Assembly (NCBI GenBank): GCA_013139435.1
Contig: WTAW01000386.1
Span: forward strand, 1-8,263
Length of the DNA stretch: 8,263 nt
Reading direction: 5' to 3'
DNA from: Candidatus Aminicenantota bacterium
Lineage (GTDB): Bacteria; Acidobacteriota; Aminicenantia; Aminicenantales; Aminicenantaceae
Shown: positions 1 through 6,279 of the stretch, in pieces
How positions within the stretch are numbered: position 1 is the stretch's first letter
Layout: each line of letters begins with the position of its first letter
The notes under the pieces: model-generated
What the model was told of the DNA's origin: nothing
The model's database searches: none
What the model saw: the letters and a program-made list of their open reading frames with translations, nothing else
Made by a program: the position numbers and the translations under genes

Positions 1-1453
1 TTAGAATATTTTTTCCTTTTTTCCCCTGACTTCCACCCTGGAGCCCGTAAGGGGAGAACCTTCGTCTTTCTGACATGATGGTAATTTGAGTGGGGACAGT
101 GAATTCATACTCACGGATAATTCCATCACCGCCTCTGTGTCTGCCTTGCCCTCCAGATCTCTTTCGAAGAGCGTACCTGCGGATGAGGATGGGCAAATAG
201 TTTTCCAGAGCCTCCAGCGGTGTGTTGAGAGAATTTGTCATATGAGTGTGTACTCCGTCGAGTCCTGGATTGGTTGCACTCGCTCCCATTCCACCACCGA
301 TAGTCTCATAGTAAGCGAACGGTTCATTCCTTTGTGGGTCAAACCCTCCAAAAGCCACATTGTTCATCGTTCCGGAGCTTGCTGCAGGGATGCGTTCCGG
401 TACCGCTTGAGCCAGACAACCGAAGAGGACATCTACGATCCTCTGTGAAGTTTCCACGTTGCCTCCAGCTGTTGCAGCAGGGGAATTTGCGTTCACGATA
501 GACCCTTGTGGAGCCTTGATGGTCAGTGGCCTAAAGAGTCCGGTGTTGAAAGGAATATCCTCCGTGATCAGAGATCGGAATACATACAGAACGGCAGAAG
601 TGGTGACAGCGAGGTTTGCATTGATCCCTCCCTCAACCTGAGGAGATGAGCCCCTGAAATCGATGATGGCTTCATCCTTTGCAATCGTTAAAAGGACACT
701 GATCTTAACTGGGTTCGGGCGGATTCCGTCATCATCCATGAAATCCTCGAACATATAAGAGCCATCAGGGATCTGCTCCAGCGTATCTCGCAAGATCTTT
801 TCAGTGTAGTCTTGAATGTAGGAGCCGTACTTAAGGACTTTGCGCAGACCGTGTTTGTGGATGACCTCTTTGAGCCTCTGTAACCCCTTGTTGTTGGCAG
901 CCACTTGAGCGAGTAGATCTCCTTCCCGTTCCTCGGGTGTTCGGACATTTGCAAGAATCAGATGGAGGAGATCCGATTTCAACCTCCCCTTTTCCATCAA
1001 TTTCAAAGGGGGGATGATCAATCCTTCTTGATAGATCTCCGAAGCCAGTGGCATAGATCCTGGCGTCATTCCTCCGATGTCAGAATGATGGGCCCTGTTA
1101 GCGACAAAAAAGCTCAATTTTCCGCCCACGAACAGGGGTGAAATGCACGTGATATCGGGCAGATGAGTTCCACCTCTGTATGGATCGTTCAAAATGACTA
1201 GATCGCCCTCATGGAAGTCTAAAGACTGGACTGATGCTTGAACGGAAAGAGACATGGCGCCAAGATGGACGGGAATGTGAGAGCCCTGGGCAAAGGTTTC
1301 TCCTTTATGGTTGAACAGAGAACATGAGAAATCTTTTCTCTCCTTGATGTTGGGGGAAAGGGCTGTCCGCCCCAATACAGCTCCCATTTCTTCAGAAATA
1401 GAGATGAATATGTTCTTAAAAAGCTCCAGCTCGATAGGGTCGAATTTATCCAT
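1..1453 (-). CDS. hyuB: Hydantoinase/oxoprolinase family subunit B (HyuB), 3' end cut off by the window
   Basis: This is the large catalytic-type subunit of the two-subunit ATP-dependent hydantoinase/5-oxoprolinase family, which opens cyclic amides such as N-methylhydantoin or 5-oxoproline together with HyuA in the cytoplasm. I translated 484 uninterrupted codons from the ATG at 1453 to the window edge, with no stop. Family motifs appear in order: NDPYRGGTHLPD (89-100), AHHSDIGG (121-128), EIYQEGLIIPP (139-149), FRGSSPQVEGG (266-276), GGNVETSQRIVD (330-341), GGGMGAS (386-392) and HTHMTN (402-407). Family members are usually about 520-590 residues, so only the C-terminal tail is missing. The start overlaps the hyuA stop by 8 bases (ATGGATAA), which implies translational coupling and a shared message. 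The GGAG inside the hyuA end lies only 2 bases from the ATG. The family is certain; the substrate cannot be read from sequence, and carboxylase-type relatives remain possible. Confidence 0.95.
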   Translation of the reverse strand, partial: MDKFDPIELELFKNIFISISEEMGAVLGRTALSPNIKERKDFSCSLFNHKGETFAQGSHIPVHLGAMSLSVQASVQSLDFHEGDLVILNDPYRGGTHLPDITCISPLFVGGKLSFFVANRAHHSDIGGMTPGSMPLASEIYQEGLIIPPLKLMEKGRLKSDLLHLILANVRTPEEREGDLLAQVAANNKGLQRLKEVIHKHGLRKVLKYGSYIQDYTEKILRDTLEQIPDGSYMFEDFMDDDGIRPNPVKISVLLTIAKDEAIIDFRGSSPQVEGGINANLAVTTSAVLYVFRSLITEDIPFNTGLFRPLTIKAPQGSIVNANSPAATAGGNVETSQRIVDVLFGCLAQAVPERIPAASSGTMNNVAFGGFDPQRNEPFAYYETIGGGMGASATNPGLDGVHTHMTNSLNTPLEALENYLPILIRRYALRKRSGGQGRHRGGDGIIREYEFTVPTQITIMSERRRFSPYGLQGGSQGKKGKNIL

Positions 1454-3458
1454 TCTCCGAACCTTTTGGTGCAATGATCAAATTTAAAAACGTGTCCACT
1501 TTAAGGGTGTGAGATGGAGGGAGGAATGTTGTCGATTCGTAATCGAGAACGATCGCAGGCCCATGGATCACGTTTCCCGGGGCCATGGCCAAACGGTCAT
1601 AAACAGGTGCTGTGTATTTTTGACCATGAAAGAACAACTCCTGTTCCTTCATAAAAGCTTTTTGAGGGTCCAAGCCTCCTGGAGGAAACTTTTTGAGTTT
1701 TATCTTTTTTGATGGGCCCACAATCTTTAAGCGGATGTTGACGATCTCCACAGTTCTATCCGGATGATGGTAGGAATAGAGTTTTTGGTGAGCCCTGTGA
1801 AATTTGGAAATATATGCGGATTTATCGATATTAACTTTGGATGTTGGAACCGTGATCTCGTAGGATTGGCCCGAATACCTGAGGTCCAGGGCCAGACTAG
1901 TGGTGAGATCCTTTTCGGCGAATCCCTCCTTTCTCATGTCCAGGATGCCTTTTCGTTCGAGGGCTTGAAAAAGCCGTTTGAGCTCGGATGTTTTGACTTC
2001 ATCTGTGGGTCTAAGCAAAGCTGCCGAATAGTCTTTTATTGAGTCTGCGAGGAGTAAACCTATGGCGGAGAGAACACCAGCATTTTTCGGGATAATGACT
2101 TTTTTCATGCTCAATTGGTTTGCGATCTCAACGGAGTGCATTCCTCCCGCACCCCCGAAGGAGAAGAGGGCAAAATTCCTAGGGTCGAATCCTCGTTCTA
2201 TAGAGATCACACGGATCGCTTTTTCCATGTTGGCATTGGCGATAGTGATGATCCCCTCTGCTGTTTCCCTGAGAGATTTCTTCATCTTTGTTGCGAGATC
2301 TGTGATAGCGGCTCGGCTTTTTTCGGGAAATATTTTCATTTGTCCACCTAGGAAAAAATCAGGGACCAAACGTCCAAGTACGAGATTGGCATCGGTGACA
2401 GTCGGAACTTGTCCTTTCCCATAACAAGCGGGACCAGGGTCCGCTCCGGCGCTTTGAGGTCCCACGCGTAGAACACCGCCTTCATCGAGATAGGCGATGG
2501 ATCCTCCTCCAGCTCCCACAGAGTGAATATCGATCATGGGTAAACGAATGGGAAATTCGCCGATCTTGCTCTCTGTTGTTCTGTTGATCTTTCCCTCGAT
2601 GAGTGATACATCAGAAGATGTCCCCCCCATGTCGAATGTGATCACATTCTGGAATCCTGCGGATTTTCCAAAATAATAAGCGGCAACAACTCCACCTGCC
2701 GGACCTGAAGCGGCTGTGCGGAGCGGTTCCTGTTTTGCCGTGGATGGGAGGATATAACCCTCATTTGATTGCATGATCCGGAGATTGGCATCTTTCAATC
2801 GGATTTCCAACTCTGTCAGATACTGGCTCATGACAGGCATAAGGTATGCATTGACTGTTGTCACCAAGGTTCTTTCATATTCTCTGTATTCAGGGAGGAT
2901 TTGACTCGAAATCGAGGTCATAAGTTTGGATTTTTTCAAGACTTTCGCGATGATATTTTCATGGACGGGATTGACATAGGAATGGATCAGGCTCACTGCT
3001 ACGGCGTCTATCTTCAGTTTTTTTATCTTTTCGCAAATGTTCTCCAGCTCATGGAGGGATAACTCCTTTTCTACGTTTCCATCTGCAAGAATTCTTTCCT
3101 CGACACCAAAACAATGTTTTCGTGGCAGGAGATGAGTTCTTTTTTCACCAGTGAGACTGTAGAGGTGGCGTCTTGTCTGACGTCCTATGAATAGGACATC
3201 TTCAAAGCCATGAGTCGTGATGAGAGCGATCCGGCCACCCTTATTCTCTAGAAGGGAGTTTGTCGCGACAGTAGTACCGTGGATGATCGAGGGAGATGGC
3301 TTGCTTTTTAAAAAGGGACCGACGCCTTCAATAATAGCAAGAGAGGGATTATCTGGAGTGGAAGGAATCTTTTTTATTTCAACAGTGCCGTTTTTCTCTA
3401 TAAAAAAATCTGTGAAAGTACCCCCTGTGTCGACGCCGATACGTACTGTGTTCTTCAT
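1446..3458 (-). CDS. hyuA: Hydantoinase/oxoprolinase family subunit A (HyuA), ATP-binding subunit
   Basis: This 670-residue protein is the ASKHA-fold ATPase subunit that phosphorylates or activates the cyclic amide for the HyuB partner. The visible signatures are the N-terminal phosphate loop DTGGTFTD (10-17), HGTTVATNSLLE (60-71), EYERT (193-197), SGPAGG (251-256), the second phosphate loop FDMGGTSSDVS (275-285), GAGGGS (315-320), VGPQSAGADPGPACYG (332-347), TDANLVLGRL (355-364) and FGGAGGMH (434-441). The length matches HyuA-type subunits, so the gene appears complete. The ATG is the best start: an in-frame TAG lies three codons upstream and the MKNTVRIGVDTGG beginning is typical. No Shine-Dalgarno sits at a normal distance; a GAGG lies about 20 bases upstream. 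A good promoter ends just before the start, so the message may be nearly leaderless. Known relatives include N-methylhydantoinase A, 5-oxoprolinase and acetone/acetophenone carboxylase subunits. The substrate here is unassigned. Confidence 0.95.
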   Translation of the reverse strand: MKNTVRIGVDTGGTFTDFFIEKNGTVEIKKIPSTPDNPSLAIIEGVGPFLKSKPSPSIIHGTTVATNSLLENKGGRIALITTHGFEDVLFIGRQTRRHLYSLTGEKRTHLLPRKHCFGVEERILADGNVEKELSLHELENICEKIKKLKIDAVAVSLIHSYVNPVHENIIAKVLKKSKLMTSISSQILPEYREYERTLVTTVNAYLMPVMSQYLTELEIRLKDANLRIMQSNEGYILPSTAKQEPLRTAASGPAGGVVAAYYFGKSAGFQNVITFDMGGTSSDVSLIEGKINRTTESKIGEFPIRLPMIDIHSVGAGGGSIAYLDEGGVLRVGPQSAGADPGPACYGKGQVPTVTDANLVLGRLVPDFFLGGQMKIFPEKSRAAITDLATKMKKSLRETAEGIITIANANMEKAIRVISIERGFDPRNFALFSFGGAGGMHSVEIANQLSMKKVIIPKNAGVLSAIGLLLADSIKDYSAALLRPTDEVKTSELKRLFQALERKGILDMRKEGFAEKDLTTSLALDLRYSGQSYEITVPTSKVNIDKSAYISKFHRAHQKLYSYHHPDRTVEIVNIRLKIVGPSKKIKLKKFPPGGLDPQKAFMKEQELFFHGQKYTAPVYDRLAMAPGNVIHGPAIVLDYESTTFLPPSHTLKVDTFLNLIIAPKGSENG

Positions 3459-3467
3459 CAGACACTA

Positions 3468-3495
3468 TTTATCTTCAACCTCAGATTAATGTCAA
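3468..3495 (-). promoter_or_regulatory. Candidate sigma70-type promoter for hyuAB
   Basis: On the minus strand a perfect -35 box TTGACA (3495-3490) is followed after 16 bases by GATAAA (3473-3468), a 4 of 6 match to TATAAT. Only nine bases separate the -10 box from the hyuA ATG. Transcription would therefore start about 1-3 bases before the start codon, giving an almost leaderless message. This fits the lack of a nearby ribosome binding site for hyuA. It was found by eye only. Confidence 0.45.
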
Positions 3496-3561
3496 GCACG
3501 CTAATAATGATCAGCCTGAAAATTCTGGAAGATATTTAAAGGAGGATGAGTAGGGTCAAAT

Positions 3562-3780
3562 TTATTTGCATGTGGCGCATGACGTGGCAGAACAGGACTC
3601 GCAGTTTGCAGAGGAAGACTTAACTCGGCTGCTTCCACCACCTATCCCGAAAGCGGAGATAAGCTTGTGGATATCCTTGCTCCCACATTCCATACAGACG
3701 ACGTTCTTTTCACCTCCGATAGAAGTGAGTGTTTCGAAGCAACTTCCGCATGCGTCACAAGCAAACTCATAAATCGGCAT
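3562..3780 (-). CDS. FmdB-family small zinc-ribbon protein
   Basis: This 72-residue protein belongs to the FmdB putative regulatory family, named after a gene next to formamidase/acetamidase genes. It opens with MPIYEFACDACG, the family hallmark. CxxC pairs at C8/C11 and C29/C32 form the zinc ribbon, followed by the typical KLISAFG segment (39-45). A Ser/Cys-rich tail carries two more pairs, C60/C63 and C68/C71, which could hold a second metal ion; such tails are common in the family. I chose the ATG at 3780 because it gives the canonical N-terminus; a GTG at 3789 would add three residues. It starts 14 bases after the ridA stop with no visible Shine-Dalgarno, so it is probably translated by coupling to ridA. 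The molecular role of FmdB proteins is not firmly established. Here the gene sits beside amide-hydrolysing enzymes, as in the founding example. Confidence 0.88.
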   Translation of the reverse strand: MPIYEFACDACGSCFETLTSIGGEKNVVCMECGSKDIHKLISAFGIGGGSSRVKSSSANCESCSATSCATCK

Positions 3781-3794
3781 GAGAGTCACATGTG

Positions 3795-4265
3795 CTATAG
3801 GATGGCGATCGCCTCTATTTCGACTTTAACGTCCTTGGGCAATCGGGCCACTTGGATGGCTGCCCGGGCAGGGTAGGGGGCATTGAAATATTCGCCATAG
3901 ATTGTGTTCACTGCCCCATAATCATCCATATCTTCCAGGAATACTGTACATTTGACGACTTTGTCCATCGAGCTGCCCGATGCTTCGATAACAGCTTTGA
4001 GATTGGTGAGAACAAGATGTGCTTGTTCTTCGACGGGTCCGGTGTTCAGCTCACCTGTCGCAGGGTCAAGAGGGATTTGGCCGGAAGCAAACACAAATCC
4101 ATTGGCAATGATCCCCTGCGAATAGGGACCTATTGCTTTAGGGGCATTTTCCGTATTGATTTCTTGTTTCATGGTGTCACTCCTTTTCCTTTCTTTGCAT
4201 GAAAATAGGCTGGGGCCTATAACGGCCATACAGCCGAGACTGATAATTGCCTCCCGTCTTTTCAT
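3795..4265 (-). CDS. ridA: RidA (YjgF/YER057c/UK114) enamine/imine deaminase with N-terminal signal extension
   Basis: RidA proteins hydrolyse reactive enamines and imines such as 2-aminoacrylate to keto acids and ammonia, acting as trimers. Residues 32-156 are an archetypal RidA domain of 125 residues, the family's usual full length. It shows AIGPYSQG (44-51), SGQIPLDP (61-68), the conserved PAR arginine (R134, equivalent to the catalytic Arg of E. coli RidA) and the near-invariant VEIEAIA end (148-154). The first 31 residues are extra: KRRE at 2-5, a hydrophobic stretch 6-21 and a lipobox-like LFSC ending at C23, so they resemble a lipoprotein signal with a weak twin-arginine flavour. Both the ATG at 4265 and the internal ATG at 4172 have strong Shine-Dalgarno sequences, so two products are plausible: exported/lipidated and cytosolic. 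Downstream fmdB follows after 14 bases. The catalytic family is near certain; the export is inferred. Confidence 0.95.
   Translation of the reverse strand: MKRREAIISLGCMAVIGPSLFSCKERKRSDTMKQEINTENAPKAIGPYSQGIIANGFVFASGQIPLDPATGELNTGPVEEQAHLVLTNLKAVIEASGSSMDKVVKCTVFLEDMDDYGAVNTIYGEYFNAPYPARAAIQVARLPKDVKVEIEAIAIL
4170..4185 (-). promoter_or_regulatory. Internal ribosome binding site and start codon for the short, signal-less RidA
   Basis: AAGGAG (4185-4180) sits seven bases before an in-frame ATG (4172-4170), an optimal arrangement. Translation from here gives MKQEINTENAPKAIGPYSQ and so on, exactly where ordinary RidA proteins begin. This supports a second, cytosolic product from the same gene. 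Confidence 0.65.
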
Positions 4266-4276
4266 GTGATCTCCTT
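4263..4276 (-). promoter_or_regulatory. Ribosome binding site and start codon for the long, signal-bearing RidA
   Basis: AAGGAG (4276-4271) lies five bases before the upstream ATG (4265-4263). The two RidA starts therefore have comparably strong ribosome binding sites, which argues that the N-terminal extension is real and not an over-called start. Confidence 0.7.
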
Positions 4277-4291
4277 AACCTGAACTATTCA

Positions 4292-4397
4292 TAAAAAACG
4301 TCGATGTTTTTTCACTTCAACAATGTCAGAAACTTATCCTGACACTGTTGAAAAAACTTTTCAAGACTAATCTTTTTATATTCATCGACGTTTTTTA
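4292..4397 (-). repeat. 106-base nested inverted repeat (MITE-like element or structured ridA leader)
   Basis: The outer arms are a perfect 15-base inverted repeat, TAAAAAACGTCGATG at 4292-4306 and its reverse complement at 4383-4397. Inside is a second hairpin, 4316-4329 against 4339-4352, with 13 of 14 positions paired around a 9-base loop. T-run 4307-4312 can extend this stem against the A-run after 4352 across a small bulge. The single inner mismatch is A:C in plus-strand RNA but a G:U pair in minus-strand RNA, so the fold is complete only in the ridA-sense transcript. The ends read TA on both sides, compatible with a TA target duplication as in Tc1/IS630-derived MITEs. Its edge lies 15 bases from the ridA ribosome binding site. 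No T-tract follows the stem, so I do not call it a terminator. Confidence 0.75.
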
Positions 4398-4442
4398 CCC
4401 TTCGGGCGAATCGATCTTACTGCATCTGCTTCGTTGCGCCCC

Positions 4443-4545
4443 GGGTTAGGTTGGGTCGGCTCGCGGTATAATAATACAGCTTCAGGGGCTGACGCCTCAA
4501 TCTTAACGTAAGGGTGGGGTAGGTTGGCCTCGGTTCGTGAATAAT
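4443..4545. repeat. Imperfect direct repeat, two copies about 73 bases apart
   Basis: Copy one (4443-4475, beginning GGGTTAGGTTGGGTCGGC) and copy two (4516-4545, beginning GGGGTAGGTTGGCCTCGG) share the pattern GGGNTAGGTTGG, then TCGG, TCG and a final ATAAT, with a few substitutions and a 3-base length difference. Degenerate GC-richer units like this are typical of dispersed intergenic repeats. The repeat overlaps the candidate ridA promoter. Confidence 0.5.
4471..4500 (-). promoter_or_regulatory. Candidate promoter for ridA-fmdB
   Basis: On the minus strand TTGAGG (4500-4495, 4 of 6 to TTGACA) and TATTAT (4476-4471, 5 of 6 to TATAAT) are separated by 18 bases. A transcript from here would carry a leader of about 200 bases containing the whole nested inverted repeat before ridA. 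The match is moderate and was found by eye. Confidence 0.3.
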
Positions 4546-4579
4546 CCAGGTTGGAAACTCTCTTACGAGCGTCAAACTT

Positions 4580-4750
4580 TCAGACGTGTTGTTCTCTGTA
4601 AGGAACTTCCGTCTCTGAGGAAATGTGTTTGAGATGGAGGTGTGTCACCTCGCCTTTACAGCATTCGCATACAATCCTGCCATCTTTGAGGACTTTACAG
4701 GGCATAATTCCGATACATTTATCGCACTGGCAAAAGATCTGTTTCTTCAT
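4580..4750 (-). CDS. Small Cys-rich putative metal-binding protein (56 residues), unknown function
   Basis: I do not recognise this protein. From the ATG at 4750 it has 56 residues, beginning MKKQIFCQCDKC. Seven cysteines (C7, C9, C12, C18, C28, C30, C31) include two CxxC pairs, CDKC (9-12) and CECC (28-31), the usual ligand arrangement of a zinc ribbon. A histidine-rich HLHLKH segment follows (37-42), then a polar tail. There is no signal peptide or membrane segment. The start is set by GGAGGG five bases upstream; a TTG at 4780 would add ten residues but has no good ribosome binding site. It stands alone between the HD-GYP gene (177 bases upstream) and ridA (314 bases downstream), on the same strand. 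A strong ribosome binding site, compact cysteine spacing and a clean stop make it a likely real gene. Zinc or iron binding and a regulatory or chaperone role are guesses. Confidence 0.72.
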   Translation of the reverse strand: MKKQIFCQCDKCIGIMPCKVLKDGRIVCECCKGEVTHLHLKHISSETEVPYREQHV

Positions 4751-4755
4751 TTTGT

Positions 4756-4761
4756 CCCTCC
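4756..4761 (-). promoter_or_regulatory. Ribosome binding site deciding the start of the Cys-rich gene
   Basis: GGAGGG on the minus strand lies five bases before the ATG at 4750-4748. It selects this ATG over the upstream TTG at 4780, which is the longest possible start. Confidence 0.65.
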
Positions 4762-4926
4762 AATCTGAGTGAACAACCAATTATTTGAAAGGAGATTTCG
4801 TTTTGTTTATTGCAAGGTTCATGCCAGTCTGTTTAGAATTGTTTTCAGGGAGAAGTTCAGAATTTTTACAAATAAGGGTGTCCGATTATTAAACAGCGTT
4901 CAATATCAGAACACATCAAGTCTCCG

Positions 4927-6279
4927 CTATGTTATGGCGGCCTCAAGCATATCCAGATATTTTTTTCCTTCGGTAAAGGGATTGAGAGATTTTTTTATGG
5001 AGATGTCCTTGTTCTTCAGCAAGTCTATCGTGCCCTTCCTGTTTTTTGGTGAGATCACTTCGACGACGGGGCGGAAGATGTCTCGTTCATTCGCTTCTCT
5101 GACGAAAGCTATGCTGCGATTGCTGAGTGACACTATAGTTCCGATGGGCCAGACACCCGTGATCTTGAAAAATTTAACCAAGAGTTTCGGGTCGAAGAGT
5201 TTTCCTTTTTCCTTCATCATGATGTTATATATTTCGTTCGGAGGATAGTCCCTTTTGTAAGTCCTTCTCTGTGCGAGTGCATCATACACATCACAAAGCG
5301 AAACGATATAGGACGCCAGATGCGGTGTGTGCGGGAAATGCACTTTCGGATAACCTTTTAGGTCATATCTCATATGATGCTCGAATGAGACAACTATGGG
5401 TAATATTCCCAACATATCGATGTATCTTGTCAAAATTTTCGTGCCCAAGATCGAGTGATCCTGAATTTTGAGGAACTCATCCTCGACCAGTTTTGATTTC
5501 TTTTTTAGGATCCGGAGGGATATGGATATCTTACCGATGTCATGGAAAAGAGCCGCGATCCCAAGGTCCAAAACATCATCCTTGGAGAATCCCAATTTTG
5601 AGGAGATGTACATGGAGAGAATAGATACGTTTAGAAGATGGACAAATGTCACCAGGTCTTTTTTCTTGATGGAGATCAAGTTTAAAAGCTCCTGGTGGCG
5701 GCCCATGAAATTTTCCATCACGTTGAGGATGTTAAACCGAAGGTCTAGGTAATCGATATCTTCTTCGTTCAAAAGCTTATCGAAAGATTGAGAGACGGTC
5801 TTCAGAGAATTTTCATACTGTTTGATTCGTTCAACAGAGAATCTTGATTTTTTTTTCTGGTCGGATGCCAGTGTTCTGATCTTTCCTGCGCGGATGTTCT
5901 TGACGCCCTGTGCAGATAGATACTCATGGGGGTCTTCGGGGAGATCAGCCTTGGGAGTGATGAGGAACGTGATGAATTTTTCCAGCTCATTCTTGTTGAG
6001 GGACTGGTTAAAGTAGATCCGTTCGATGCCTCTTTCTTGCAGGTAGAGCACTAAGGACTTCAGCTTCTGGCTCAAATCAAAAAAGATCTCGTCTTCCCAT
6101 GCCAATTCGTCCTCGACAATGCCGATCACTAACTCTTTTTTCTCTTTAAGTACCTCTTGAAGGCTGTTATGGGCCTGTTCGATGAATTCATGATATTTTG
6201 GATGCTCCGGCGAATAGATCTTTCCTGTCTGAATTGCGGAAAGCAGGTGGATGAGAGTCACTTTAATTTTGTTCAGCAT
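4927..6279 (-). CDS. HD-GYP domain protein (cyclic-di-GMP phosphodiesterase family) with an uncharacterised N-terminal domain
   Basis: HD-GYP enzymes hydrolyse the second messenger cyclic-di-GMP at a bi- or trinuclear metal site. With the ATG at 6279 the protein has 450 residues. The HD-GYP half shows all expected ligand motifs: VH214, HDIGK (246-250), DHSILG (274-279), HHMRYDLKGYP (301-311) and CDVYDALAQRRTYK (329-342), so it is probably active. The end (about 376-415) is the usual HD-GYP C-terminal strand region, PIGTIVSLSN followed by RPVVEV. Residues 1 to about 140 form a separate domain that resembles the start of the upstream neighbour. There is no signal peptide or membrane segment, so it should be cytosolic. 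I chose the ATG at 6279 because GGAG lies 7 bases upstream; a GTG at 6297 would add six residues. The start overlaps the upstream gene by 17 bases, indicating coupled translation. Confidence 0.93.
   Translation of the reverse strand: MLNKIKVTLIHLLSAIQTGKIYSPEHPKYHEFIEQAHNSLQEVLKEKKELVIGIVEDELAWEDEIFFDLSQKLKSLVLYLQERGIERIYFNQSLNKNELEKFITFLITPKADLPEDPHEYLSAQGVKNIRAGKIRTLASDQKKKSRFSVERIKQYENSLKTVSQSFDKLLNEEDIDYLDLRFNILNVMENFMGRHQELLNLISIKKKDLVTFVHLLNVSILSMYISSKLGFSKDDVLDLGIAALFHDIGKISISLRILKKKSKLVEDEFLKIQDHSILGTKILTRYIDMLGILPIVVSFEHHMRYDLKGYPKVHFPHTPHLASYIVSLCDVYDALAQRRTYKRDYPPNEIYNIMMKEKGKLFDPKLLVKFFKITGVWPIGTIVSLSNRSIAFVREANERDIFRPVVEVISPKNRKGTIDLLKNKDISIKKSLNPFTEGKKYLDMLEAAIT

Larger units (their letters stand above)
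4266..4579. other. 314-base non-coding region between ridA and the Cys-rich gene
   Basis: I see no convincing coding sequence here on either strand. The left third (to about 4397) is AT-rich and carries the nested inverted repeat. The right two thirds are more GC-rich and carry an imperfect direct repeat and a candidate minus-strand promoter. No hairpin followed by a T-run that would qualify as a standard terminator was found. The change in base composition suggests that at least one part arrived as a mobile or dispersed element. Confidence 0.7.

Noticed and set aside
86..641. Plus-strand open frames of 120 and 60 residues
   Set aside because: They lie antisense to hyuB, whose conserved motifs fill the same stretch. 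Their translations are low in recognisable structure and lack a ribosome binding site.
688..954. Minus-strand frame of 88 residues
   Set aside because: It is in a different frame from hyuB but inside it. The hyuB frame carries the family motifs and is uninterrupted.
3538..3548. Consensus AAAGGAGG followed directly by ATG on the plus strand
   Set aside because: The spacing is zero and the frame stops after two codons (ATG AGT AG...: TAG or a quick stop in context). The next plus-strand frame is antisense to fmdB. It is probably chance; on the minus strand it reads as a CCTCCTTT stretch with no evident role.
4463..4475. Perfect TATAAT on the plus strand
   Set aside because: No reasonable -35 box lies 15-19 bases upstream and no plus-strand gene follows.
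4560..4590. Short CGTC/GACG hairpin at the end of the Cys-rich gene
   Set aside because: The stem is only four pairs with a nine-base loop and no T-tract follows, so it does not qualify as a terminator.
4883..4930. Possible terminator after the HD-GYP gene
   Set aside because: Only a 4-base stem (CCGC/GCGG) spans the stop codon, and no T-run follows.
4769..5248. Plus-strand frame of 159 residues
   Set aside because: It is mostly antisense to the C-terminal region of the HD-GYP gene, and no start signal is seen.
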